This document shows, piece by piece, positions 29,714 to 37,539 of a stretch of DNA of 64,000 nt (the stretch's first letter is position 1; each line of letters starts with the position of its first letter). Under the pieces are notes generated by a model. It was not told the origin of the DNA. It searched no databases and was given only the letters and a program-made list of their open reading frames with translations. The DNA comes from Streptomyces sp. NBRC 109706. Lineage in GTDB: Bacteria; Actinomycetota; Actinomycetes; Streptomycetales; Streptomycetaceae. The position numbers and the translations under genes are program-made. Location of the stretch: the NCBI RefSeq assembly GCF_000974485.1, contig NZ_BBOM01000005.1, forward strand, positions 914,289 through 978,288. The letters are read 5' to 3'.

Positions 29714-30502
29714 GTGTCAGACATATCCCTCACCGCGGCCGTGCTGCTCTGTGTGGCCGCGGCCCTGGCCGGCTGGATCGACGCGGTGGTCGGCGGCGGC
29801 GGACTGCTGCTGCTCCCCGCGCTGTTGATCGGTCTGCCGGACAGCTCCCCCACCTACGCCCTGGGCACCAACAAGGCGGTCGCCGTCACCGGCACCTCCA
29901 TCGCGGCCGTCACCTATGCCCGAAAAGCGCCGCTGGACCGCCGGCTGGCGCTCCGCCTCGGCGGCCTGGCCCTGCTCGCGGCGGCCGGCGGCGCGCTCTT
30001 CGCCTCGGCGGTCAGCAAGGAGGCGCTGCAACCCCTGATCATGGTGGTGCTGTTGGGCGTCGCGGGCTTCGTGGTGCTCCGCCCCCGCTTCGGCCTCACC
30101 CCCGACGGCACCGCGCCCCGCGTCCCGTCCCGCCGCCGAACCCTGGGCGCGCTGCTGCTGATCGGCGTCGGCATCGGCTTCTACGACGGACTGATCGGCC
30201 CGGGCACCGGAACGTTTCTGGTGATCGGTCTGGTGGGGCTTCTGCACATGTCGATGCTGCGTGCGACCGCCACTGCCAAGATCGTGAATGTCGGAACAAA
30301 CCTCGGGGCGTTGGCCGTCTTCGCCGCCCATGGCACGGTGCTGTGGCAACTCGCCCCCGCCATGGCCGTGTTCAACATGGCCGGCGCCTGGACCGGCGCC
30401 CGCATGGCCCTCACCCGAGGCAACACCTTCATCCGCGCCGTCCTCCTCACCGTCGTCACCGCCCTGGTCGCCCGCCTCGCGTACGACCAGTGGCTGTCGT
30501 GA
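29714..30502 (+). CDS. TauE/SafE-family sulfite/anion exporter-like permease
   Basis: A 262-aa membrane protein with about eight hydrophobic segments in two halves. The family's repeated motif appears as 'GWIDAVVGGGGLLLLPALLIGLP' near the N-terminus and 'GFYDGLIGPGTGTFLVIGLVGLL' in the second half, and 'LGTNKAVAVTGTSIAA' / 'TATAKIVNVGTNLGAL' are the matching helices. Proposed role in export or uptake of sulfur oxyanions or organosulfonates; the substrate here is unknown. GTG 29714 is chosen for the promoter-proximal position (see 29372-29713). Convergent with the kinase gene, 25 bp apart. Confidence 0.87.
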   Translation: MSDISLTAAVLLCVAAALAGWIDAVVGGGGLLLLPALLIGLPDSSPTYALGTNKAVAVTGTSIAAVTYARKAPLDRRLALRLGGLALLAAAGGALFASAVSKEALQPLIMVVLLGVAGFVVLRPRFGLTPDGTAPRVPSRRRTLGALLLIGVGIGFYDGLIGPGTGTFLVIGLVGLLHMSMLRATATAKIVNVGTNLGALAVFAAHGTVLWQLAPAMAVFNMAGAWTGARMALTRGNTFIRAVLLTVVTALVARLAYDQWLS

Positions 30503-30527
30503 GGGGGCGGGGACGGGGTGGGTCCGA

Positions 30528-31958
30528 CTACGGGAGGGCTGCCGAGCGGTCAGGCCCGCGCAGGCACCAGCGGCGGGTGGACGGGAGTACGGCCAAGATC
30601 GCGGCGACGCCCGCGGCGACGGCTACCGGCGGAGCGACGAAGACGGCGAACACCTCGACGCTCTCCGGCCCGCCCAGCAGTTGGTGCTGCGCGCTGGCGC
30701 TCAGGCAGTGCGCGGCCGTCATGGCACCGGCCGTCGCGATGATCCGGCGTCCGGCGGTTCGGCGCCGGAACAGCGACAGCGCGCCCAGAACGAGCAGGAC
30801 CGCCTCCACGATGCCCACCACCATGTTCGCCAGGATCGCCCCGGTCGGCGCGGAGCGGTACTGGAGGTAGGTGATGGTCATGAAGATCATGTAGAGGAGC
30901 GGCGGAACGCACAGCAGGGCCAGCGTCACCGAGGTGATCGCGGCACGGCCGTCGACCGGTGCGTCGTTCCCGTACGCGGGCGGGGCGCCTCGCCGCTCCT
31001 GGATCCGCGTGGCCGCGGTGCCCTCCCGCGTGGGCGGTTCGCTCTCCCGGGGGGCGGGAGCCCCCGGCGTCGGGTCGTGTCGAGTGCGGTCGCCCGCCGA
31101 CGGTGGGGGCTGCGGGGCGCGTTCGAGTCGGCGCAGTGCCTCGGCGAGATCGGCGGCGCTCCGATGCCGCCGCTTCGGGTCCTTGCGCAGCAGGGTGAGC
31201 AGGAGGTCGTCCCAGGCGCGTGGGACGACCTCGGAGACCGAACTCGGTGCGGGTGGCTCGTCGGTGAGATGCGCCGAGACGTAGCCCAGGGCGTCGGGCG
31301 CCCGGAAGGGCAGCCGCCCCGTGATCAGTTCGAACAGGAGGCAGCCGAGCGCGTACAGGTCGCTGCTCGGTTCGGCGACGCCTCTGGCCTGTTCGGGGGC
31401 CATGTAGGCCGGGGTGCCCACGATGAAGCCCGTCCTGGTGAGTCGACCCGCGGTCGCGTGGGGGTCGGCCGCCCGAGCGATGCCGAAATCAAGGACCTTC
31501 ACATCGCCGGCAGGGGTGACGAGGATGTTGGAGGGCTTGATGTCCCGGTGCATGACCCCGGCATCGTGCGCCTCGGCGAGCGCGTCGCATATCCGCGCGC
31601 CCCATCGGGCCGCATCGGGCAGGGCGGTGGGGCCCCGGAGCAGCTTCGCGTCCAGGCCCTCCCCTCGGATCAGCTCCATCACCAGGAAGGGGACGGTGTC
31701 CTCGCCTGTGCCGGTCTCGCCGAGATCGTGGATGGTGACGATGTTGGGGTGCTGGAGTTGGGCGGTGAGCCGTGCCTCGCGCAGGAATCTGGCGCGTGCC
31801 TCGTCGCCCCGGTGCCCGCCGCCGGCGAGCAGGGACACCATCTTGACGGCGACGGGCCGGCCGAGCCTCTCGTCCCGCGCCTCCCACACCTCCCCCATTC
31901 CGCCTTCAGCCAGCTCTCGCACCAACCGATAACGTCCCCCCAGAAGTTGGTCGCGCAC
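30528..31958 (-). CDS. Membrane Ser/Thr protein kinase
   Basis: A 476-aa kinase. The catalytic domain (residues ~9-275) has 'RELAEGGMGEVWEA', Lys in 'VAVKMV', 'VMHRDIKPSN', 'DFGIARA' and 'YMAPEQ'. A Pro/Arg-rich linker (~280-345) leads to about four transmembrane segments ('ITSVTLALLCVPPLLYMIFMTITYL', 'ANMVVGIVEAVLLVLGAL', 'AGAMTAAHCL', 'VFVAPPVAVAAGVAAILAVL'). There is no extracellular sensor such as PASTA, so the multi-pass membrane part may sense membrane state or anchor it. GTG start at 31958. Substrates unknown. Confidence 0.88.
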   Translation of the reverse strand: MRDQLLGGRYRLVRELAEGGMGEVWEARDERLGRPVAVKMVSLLAGGGHRGDEARARFLREARLTAQLQHPNIVTIHDLGETGTGEDTVPFLVMELIRGEGLDAKLLRGPTALPDAARWGARICDALAEAHDAGVMHRDIKPSNILVTPAGDVKVLDFGIARAADPHATAGRLTRTGFIVGTPAYMAPEQARGVAEPSSDLYALGCLLFELITGRLPFRAPDALGYVSAHLTDEPPAPSSVSEVVPRAWDDLLLTLLRKDPKRRHRSAADLAEALRRLERAPQPPPSAGDRTRHDPTPGAPAPRESEPPTREGTAATRIQERRGAPPAYGNDAPVDGRAAITSVTLALLCVPPLLYMIFMTITYLQYRSAPTGAILANMVVGIVEAVLLVLGALSLFRRRTAGRRIIATAGAMTAAHCLSASAQHQLLGGPESVEVFAVFVAPPVAVAAGVAAILAVLPSTRRWCLRGPDRSAALP

Positions 31959-32460
31959 GGCTACGCCTCCCCCGTTCCGAACATCCCTGTCCTCCTTGCC
32001 GGCACATCCCCACTCTCGAAATCCGTCGAGCGGCGGGGGTGTTCACCGAGACGGCCACCCGACCCGAATCATCATCCCTCTCCGCCACGCTCCCGACACG
32101 TTCCCGGCACGCTCCCGGCAGCGGAGTCGGCCGTGGGCGCGACGGCCGGCTCCGCACCCGTCCACCACCCGGGGCCCGGGGCACCGCCCCGCCGGGCGGG
32201 GTTTCGTGAGGTGCGCCACAGGACGGTTCGGTAACAAGAGGGCAACATTGATCCGTAGGGGGTTTACGTGTTAGCCCTTCGGCCACCCGCCGGAAAACGG
32301 ACAATCCGCAGAACAGCCCGGCTATTTGGCCGGAAAGATCAACTTGCCGCGCAAGCGACACTTCGGGCAAATAACCCCTCAACTCGTCGCGTACACGTCG
32401 AGTGTGGCCGATTCCACGGCAATTGAGATCAACCCCGAACGGCTGATAGCCGTTGTTCCC
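31959..32460. other. Divergent intergenic region between kinase and NlpC/P60 genes
   Basis: 502 bp with no supported gene. It contains a compact hairpin with a short T run (CCCCGCC/GGCGGGG at 32187-32201, then TTT) and, at 32248-32275, TTGATC followed by a T-rich stretch that may be promoter. I looked for the c-di-AMP (ydaO) riboswitch common before Streptomyces cell-wall hydrolase genes and could not recognise its core. The last 25 bp carry the inverted repeat listed separately. Confidence 0.4.
32438..32454. promoter_or_regulatory. Inverted repeat directly upstream of the NlpC/P60 start codon
   Basis: AACGGCT (32438-32444), GAT, AGCCGTT (32448-32454), a perfect 7-bp inverted repeat ending 6 nt before ATG 32461 and occupying the place of the Shine-Dalgarno sequence, which is absent. 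Could be a repressor site or an RNA hairpin limiting translation. Confidence 0.4.
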
Positions 32461-33309
32461 ATGTCCCCAATCCGTTACCGAGGCCGGCACCGCAAACCCC
32501 GGACCTCCCGCATCAGTGGCCTGCGCCTGATACGTGGCGGCGTCCTCACGGGCGTGGTCGGCTCGGTCGCGGTCACCGGCACGGCCGGTCCCGCGTCCGC
32601 GACCGAGCAGCCCGCCGAGTCCACCGGCGAACTGCCCACGGTCACCGCCGCGTTGGCCCCCAGCAACACCCTCGCCTTCCAGGCCACCGAGGACCTGGCC
32701 ACCCACACCGAGCAACGTCGCACCCTGGCCTGGGCCCAGGAGCGGGCCATCGTCGCCGCCCAGCGCACGGCCGCCGAGCAGCGCGCCGAGGCGGAAGCCC
32801 GCGCCGAGGCCGAGCGGTTGGCGGCCGAGGAGGCCGCGGCCGCCGCCCAGGCCGAGGCCGAAGCCGCGGCCGAAGCGGAGGCCGCCGAGCAGGAGTCTGC
32901 GGCGCCGGCCGCCGAAGAGCCGCGGGTCCAGACCCAGTCGGCGCCCGCCTCCGGCGGCGCGGCGGCCGTCATCGACTTCGCCCGCGCCCAACTCGGCGAC
33001 GCCTATGTCATGGGCGGCACAGGACCCGACAGCTGGGACTGCTCCGGCCTGGTGCAGGCCGCGTTCCAGACGGTCGGCGTCTCGCTCCCCCGCGTCTCCG
33101 GCGCCCAGGCCGCCGCCGGCACCCCCGTCTCGCTGGACGCGCTCCAGCCGGGCGACATCCTCTACTGGGGCGGCAGCCCGAGCAGCGCGTACCACGTCGC
33201 CATCTACACCGGCAACGGCACCTTCGTCGGCGCCCAGAACTCCTCCACCGGCGTGGTCGAACGCGACCTCGACTGGGACGCCCCCTCGGGCGCCGTCCGC
33301 GTCCTCTGA
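32461..33309 (+). CDS. Secreted NlpC/P60 peptidoglycan endopeptidase
   Basis: A 282-aa cell-wall hydrolase. The N-terminus is basic, then a hydrophobic stretch and 'GPASA' cleavage site (~residue 43). A long Ala/Glu/Arg-rich coiled coil (~85-150) follows. The C-terminal NlpC/P60 domain (~165-282) has the catalytic Cys in 'DSWDCSGLVQ' and His in 'AYHVAIYTG'. Such proteins cut D-Glu-mDAP type bonds in peptidoglycan stems. ATG 32461 gives a good signal peptide; the frame is open upstream to 32326 but that adds no recognisable sequence. Confidence 0.88.
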   Translation: MSPIRYRGRHRKPRTSRISGLRLIRGGVLTGVVGSVAVTGTAGPASATEQPAESTGELPTVTAALAPSNTLAFQATEDLATHTEQRRTLAWAQERAIVAAQRTAAEQRAEAEARAEAERLAAEEAAAAAQAEAEAAAEAEAAEQESAAPAAEEPRVQTQSAPASGGAAAVIDFARAQLGDAYVMGGTGPDSWDCSGLVQAAFQTVGVSLPRVSGAQAAAGTPVSLDALQPGDILYWGGSPSSAYHVAIYTGNGTFVGAQNSSTGVVERDLDWDAPSGAVRVL

Positions 33310-33392
33310 CGCGGCACACGCCAAGCGCCGCCGCGCCCCGGCTCCGGCCTGCCGCCGGATACCGGGGGGGCGGTGGGCGGGACCACCGCGCG

Positions 33393-33638
33393 TCAGATCG
33401 GCAGGTCCCAACCCGGACCGTCCTCGGCGCCGATCCACACCCGCTGCCCCGTGACCGAGACGGTGATGCCGAACCCCTCCTGGTGCGGTGCGCCGGCGGC
33501 CCGCCACCGCCCCACGGCCCGCTCGACGCGGTCCCACAGACGGACGGGGCCGCGCTGTACGACGGTCCACCCACCACGGGGGTCGGCGGTTGTCCGCGCC
33601 TGCGAGCCGGTGGCCACGTCCCAGAGGATCTGTTCCAC
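33393..33638 (-). pseudogene. C-terminal remnant of an isoaspartyl-type (PCMT/TgmC-like) methyltransferase
   Basis: An 81-aa frame, GTG 33638. It resembles only the C-terminal tail of the PCMT-like methyltransferases that accompany ATP-grasp peptide maturases: 'WTVVQRGPVRLWDRVERA..RW...GAPHQEGFGITVSVTGQRVWIG'. The SAM-binding domain that should precede it is absent; upstream is the terminator of the reductase gene. It is probably a gene remnant. A standalone small protein remains possible because the frame is intact and codon use is normal. Family assignment is from memory of the motif and is not certain. Confidence 0.5.
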
Positions 33639-33676
33639 CCCCGCCCCCGGGCTGTCGCCGGAGGTCGGGGGCGGGG
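33639..33676 (-). terminator. Terminator of the MenJ-like reductase gene
   Basis: Perfect 11-bp stem (33639-33649 with 33666-33676), 16-nt loop, starting 5 bp after the reductase stop codon on the minus strand. Confidence 0.75.
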
Positions 33677-33681
33677 AACGG

Positions 33682-34992
33682 TCAGGCGCGGGGGGCCAGT
33701 TTGGTGAGGCCGTTGATGACGCGGTCGGAGGCGTCGCCGCCGGCCGGGTCGGTGAGGTTGGCGAGGAGCTTCAGCAGGAAGCGCATCAGCATCGGGTGGC
33801 TGAGGCCACGTTCGGCGGCCAGCTTCATCACCCGGGGGTTGCCGATGATCTTCACAAAGGCGCGGCCCATCGTGTAGTAGCCGCCATATGTCTCGCGCAG
33901 CACCTTGGAGTAGCCGAGCAGCGCCAACTCCCGTTGGGTGGGGCTCTGTCGGGCCAGCGCCTGGCTGATCACCTCGGCCGCGGTGCGGCCCGACTCCATG
34001 GCGTAGGCGATGCCCTCGCCGTTGAACGGGTTGACCAAGCCGCCGGAGTCGCCGACGAGCATCAGGCCGCGCCCGTAGTGCGGTTTGCGGTTGAACGCCA
34101 TCGGCAGCGCCGCGCCCCGGATCGGGCCCGTCATGTGCTCGGGGGTGAACTGCCACTCCTCCGGCATGCTGGCGCACCAGGCGCGCAGCACCTCGCGCCA
34201 GTCCAGATCGCGGAAGGCCGGCGAGCTGTTGAGGACGCCGAGGCCGACGTTGGAGGTGCCGTCGCCCATGCCGAACACCCAGCCGTAGCCGGGCAGCAGC
34301 TTGGGCTTGTCGCCGCGCCGGTCCCAGAGTTCGAGCCAGGACTCCAGATAGTCGTCGTCGTGGCGCGGGGTGGTGAAGTACGTCCGGACGGCGACGCCCA
34401 TGGGGCGGCGCTCGTCGCGGTGGCGGTCCATCGCGAGGGAGAGCCGGGAGGAGTTGCCGTCGGCGGCGACGACCACCGGGGCGCGGAAGGTGGTGGGGGT
34501 CTTCTCCAGGCCCAGCTTCGCCTCCACGCCGATGATCCGACCGGTGCGTTCGTCGCGGATCGGCGCCGAGACATTGCAGCGCTCGTGGACCCTGGCGCCG
34601 GCCTTCTCGGCCGCCCTGGCCAGCTGTTCGTCGAAGTCGTCGCGCTTGCGGACCAGCCCGTAGTCGGGGAACGACGCCAACTCCGGCCAGTCCAGCTGGA
34701 CCCGCTGGCCGCCGCTGAGGATGCGCAGCCCCTTGTTCCGCAGCCAGCCGGCCTCTTCGGAGACGTCGATCCCCATGGCGATCAGCTGCTTGGTGGCCCG
34801 GGGGGTGAGGCCGTCGCCACAGACCTTCTCCCGGGGGAAGGCGGTCTTCTCCAACAGGACCACGTCGAGTCCGGACTGGGCGAGGTGGTAGGCGGTCGTG
34901 GAGCCTGCTGGCCCGGCCCCCACCACAATCACGTCGGCGGTGTGTTCGGAGGGGGTCTTCTCGGCGGTCTCAGCCACGTTCGGCTCTCCCAT
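33682..34992 (-). CDS. Geranylgeranyl-reductase-family flavoprotein, likely menaquinone reductase (MenJ-like)
   Basis: A 436-aa FAD-dependent oxidoreductase. The N-terminal Rossmann motif is 'DVIVVGAGPAGSTTAYHLAQSGLDVVLLEK'. 'KVCGDGLTPRA' is the family's active-site Cys-Gly-Asp segment and 'GLMLVGDSGGLVNPFNGEGIAYAMESG' the second FAD motif. In mycobacteria MenJ saturates one isoprene of the menaquinone tail. Location next to menG and the nuo operon supports that role. ATG 34992 is chosen as the N-terminus there reads 'MGEPNVAETAEKTPSEHTADV', typical for the group; the longer open frame upstream is repeat DNA. Confidence 0.85.
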   Translation of the reverse strand: MGEPNVAETAEKTPSEHTADVIVVGAGPAGSTTAYHLAQSGLDVVLLEKTAFPREKVCGDGLTPRATKQLIAMGIDVSEEAGWLRNKGLRILSGGQRVQLDWPELASFPDYGLVRKRDDFDEQLARAAEKAGARVHERCNVSAPIRDERTGRIIGVEAKLGLEKTPTTFRAPVVVAADGNSSRLSLAMDRHRDERRPMGVAVRTYFTTPRHDDDYLESWLELWDRRGDKPKLLPGYGWVFGMGDGTSNVGLGVLNSSPAFRDLDWREVLRAWCASMPEEWQFTPEHMTGPIRGAALPMAFNRKPHYGRGLMLVGDSGGLVNPFNGEGIAYAMESGRTAAEVISQALARQSPTQRELALLGYSKVLRETYGGYYTMGRAFVKIIGNPRVMKLAAERGLSHPMLMRFLLKLLANLTDPAGGDASDRVINGLTKLAPRA

Positions 34993-35094
34993 CGGCGTCA
35001 GAGGCAGACAGTGCTGGAGTCTATTCGGCGGGTGGCCCCGCGCGTCGGCGGCCCGACGGGGCCGGCGGCATCGGCATCCGCCGCCGCGCCCGGA

Positions 35095-35148
35095 GGACGG
35101 CGGGTCGGGCCCGGACGGCGGGTCGGGCCCGGACGGCGGGTCGGGCCC
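35095..35148. repeat. Three tandem 18-bp repeats
   Basis: Three exact copies of GGACGGCGGGTCGGGCCC at 35095, 35113 and 35131 in the gap between the MenJ-like gene and menG. Function not evident; the copy number may vary between strains. Confidence 0.85.
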
Positions 35149-35220
35149 CAACGAACGCCTGCCCGGCGGAGCCCCCCGTTAGTCCCCGGGTGCCCGGGGC
35201 CGGCGCAGCGGCCGGGGCGG

Positions 35221-35919
35221 CTACGCGCCCGGCTTGGTGCCCCGGTGCAGGGCGACGATGCCGCCCGTCAGATCGCGCCAGGCGACCCGTTCCCAGCCGG
35301 CGTCGAGCAACCGGCGGGCCAGCGCCGGCTGGTCGGGCCACTCGCGGATGGACTCGGCGAGATAGGTGTACGCGTCGGGGCTGCTGGAGACCCGCGTGGC
35401 CACGGCCGGCAGCGCCCGCATCAGGTACTCGGTGTAGACGGTGCGGAACGGGGCCCAGGTGGGGTGGCTGAACTCGCACACCACCAGCCGGCCGCCCGGC
35501 TTGGTGACCCGCAGCAGCTCCCGCAGCCCGGCGTCCGGATCGGCGACATTGCGCAGCCCGAAGGAGATCGTCACCGCGTCGAACGCGCCGTCGGCGAACG
35601 GCAGCCGGGTGGCGTCCCCGGCGGTGAACGGGAGCCACGGCTGGCGCCGTTTGCCCTCGGCCAGCATGCCCTGGCTGAAGTCGCAGGGCACCGTGAAGGC
35701 GCCGGCGGCGGCGAACGGTTCGGACGAGGTGCCGGTGCCGGCGGCCAGATCGAGGACGAACTCCCCCGGGCGCGGGGCGACGGCGCGCACCACCGCCTTG
35801 CGCCAGCGGCGGTTCTGGCCCATGGCGAGAACGTCGTTGGTGAGGTCGTAGCGCGCCGCCACCGCGTCGAACATGGCGGCGACGTCCTTGGGTTGCTTCT
35901 CCAGCGAGGCACGTGTCAC
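35221..35919 (-). CDS. menG: Demethylmenaquinone methyltransferase (UbiE/MenG)
   Basis: A 232-aa class I SAM methyltransferase that makes menaquinone from demethylmenaquinone. '[15 protein letters not shown]' is SAM motif I; '[51 protein letters not shown]' is the UbiE signature region. GTG 35919 ('[25 protein letters not shown]') matches the family start. A -10-like GACAAT lies 6 nt before it, so it may be leaderless. Works with the MenJ-like reductase and supplies the quinone used by the adjacent complex I. Confidence 0.93.
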   Translation of the reverse strand: MTRASLEKQPKDVAAMFDAVAARYDLTNDVLAMGQNRRWRKAVVRAVAPRPGEFVLDLAAGTGTSSEPFAAAGAFTVPCDFSQGMLAEGKRRQPWLPFTAGDATRLPFADGAFDAVTISFGLRNVADPDAGLRELLRVTKPGGRLVVCEFSHPTWAPFRTVYTEYLMRALPAVATRVSSSPDAYTYLAESIREWPDQPALARRLLDAGWERVAWRDLTGGIVALHRGTKPGA

Positions 35920-36014
35920 CCGGCCATTGTCCCGGATGCCCCCGCTACTCGTTCGGGGGACATCCCCGGACCGCGAGGTGAGCGGGACGGGGTCGGCCAA
36001 CTACGGTGCGTGCC

Positions 36015-36410
36015 ATGACTCAGCACTCCCGCGCGGCACGCACGCTGCGCCTGGCCTCCGTCACCGCCACCGCGACCGGCGCGCTGCTCGCCGCCGGCGC
36101 CGGCGCCGCCTCCGCCGCCACCGGCGCCGCCTCGCTGCCCGAGACGGTCGGCTCCACCCTGTCCACCACCACCGATGTCACGGAGCAGTCCCTGGGCAGC
36201 GCCCTGGATCCGGCCCTCGATCTGCGGCTGTACCCGCTGGCCAACACGGGGACCGATCCGTTGGACAACTCGGTCGGCACCCAGATCGCCGACTTCAAGC
36301 CGGTGGGCACCGACCTGGTCACGGGCCCGATCAGCGGGGGCGCGAACGCCCGGACACTGCTCGGCGGGGTGCCGCTGCTCGGCGAGCTGGTGGCACCGGC
36401 CGGCGGCTGA
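36015..36410 (+). CDS. Small secreted protein, function unknown
   Basis: A 131-aa protein with a clear signal peptide ('SRAARTLRLASVTATATGALLAAGAGAASA', cleavage ~residue 34). The mature ~97 residues are neutral, cysteine-free and rich in Leu, Asp, Gly and Thr ('ALDPALDLRLYPLANTGTDPLDNSVGTQIADFKPVGTDLV'). I do not recognise a family; similar small Streptomyces secreted proteins of unknown role exist. ATG 36015 follows TACGGT (36002-36007) by 7 nt, a likely leaderless start. Convergent with the SDR gene. Confidence 0.7.
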   Translation: MTQHSRAARTLRLASVTATATGALLAAGAGAASAATGAASLPETVGSTLSTTTDVTEQSLGSALDPALDLRLYPLANTGTDPLDNSVGTQIADFKPVGTDLVTGPISGGANARTLLGGVPLLGELVAPAGG

Positions 36411-36443
36411 CGCCGAGGTTGACGCCGAACGAACGGGCGCACC

Positions 36444-37409
36444 CTAGGGCACGTCGGCGAAGGCGTTCACGCCCGTCAGTTCGGCCGAGTAGGCCCAGAG
36501 CCTGGCCGCCTGCTCCGGGTCGATGGCGTACTCCTCGACGTCCGAGGCGTCGGCGATATCGCAGTCCTGGCAGTAGGCGCCGCCCAGACCGGCGAGCAGG
36601 GGGGAGGTCGCCGCCCAGACCTGGGTGGCGGCGCCCTGCTCCGGTGTCTTGAAGTTGGGGTCGATCCCGCGTCCCTCGGCGTCGACCCAGCCGCGATCGA
36701 CCATCTCCCGCCGCTGGAGGTGCCGTTGCAGCGGGGTGAGGATCGCCCCCGGGTGCAGGGAGAACGCCCGCACCCCCGCGTCCCGCCCGAGGCGGTCCAG
36801 CCAGGCGGCGAAGAGCACATTGGCCGTCTTGGCCTGGCTGTAGGCCAGCCATTTGTCGTATCCCCGCTCGAACTGCACATCGTCCCAACGGATGGGCGAA
36901 CCGCGGTGTCCGGCGGACGAGACCGAGATCACCCGGGCGCCCGACGCCCGGACGAGTGCCGGCCAGAGCCTGTTCACCAGGGCGTGGTGCCCGAGGTGGT
37001 TGGTGGCGAACTGGGACTCCCAGCCCGGGCCGACCCGCCGTTCCGGACTGGCCATGATCCCGGCGTTGTTGATCACGACGGGCAGCGCCCGCCCGGAGGC
37101 GAGAAAGCCGTCGGCGAAGCGGGAGACGCTGTCCAGGTCGCCCAGGTCCAGCTCGGCGATCTCCACGCCGGGCAGGTCGCCGACCGTTCGTTCCGCCTCG
37201 GCCGGCCGCCGGCCGGCCACGATCACCCGGGCGCCGGCGCCGGCCAGTGCCCTGGTGGTCTCCAGGCCGATGCCGGAGTAACCGCCGGTCACCAGCGCCC
37301 AGGTGCCGGAGAGGTCGATCCCCCGCAGCACGTCGGCGGCGGTGCTGCGCTTCCCGAACCCGGAGTTGATCTTCCGCTGTGGTGTGGTGAGTGTGATCGC
37401 GTCTGCCAT
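36444..37409 (-). CDS. Short-chain dehydrogenase/reductase
   Basis: A 321-aa SDR of the classical, light-dependent-protochlorophyllide-reductase/retinol-dehydrogenase-like subgroup. The cofactor motif is 'ALVTGGYSGIGLETTRALAGAGARVIVAGR' (TGxxxGIG), then 'NNAG', Ser in 'VISVSSAGHRG' and the YxxxK catalytic pair in 'WLAYSQAKTAN'. Substrate unknown. It lies just left of the IS701-like genes and the DHHA cluster. It could supply a dehydrogenase step there, but nothing directly links it and it may be an unrelated neighbour. ATG 37409 is chosen by family length. Confidence 0.85.
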   Translation of the reverse strand: MADAITLTTPQRKINSGFGKRSTAADVLRGIDLSGTWALVTGGYSGIGLETTRALAGAGARVIVAGRRPAEAERTVGDLPGVEIAELDLGDLDSVSRFADGFLASGRALPVVINNAGIMASPERRVGPGWESQFATNHLGHHALVNRLWPALVRASGARVISVSSAGHRGSPIRWDDVQFERGYDKWLAYSQAKTANVLFAAWLDRLGRDAGVRAFSLHPGAILTPLQRHLQRREMVDRGWVDAEGRGIDPNFKTPEQGAATQVWAATSPLLAGLGGAYCQDCDIADASDVEEYAIDPEQAARLWAYSAELTGVNAFADVP

Positions 37410-37539
37410 GGCCGTCACGGTAGGTGTGAGAGCGCGCTCCAAGTCAACACCGGCCGTCGCCGAACGGGCGACGGCCAGCAGACGAGTCTTGCCCGCCGAT
37501 CCCTGACACGGGCTCGATATGACGCCCGCCACAGTGGCG

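Noticed and set aside
32210..32460. c-di-AMP (ydaO) riboswitch expected before an NlpC/P60 gene
   Set aside because: The conserved core and pseudoknot elements could not be recognised.
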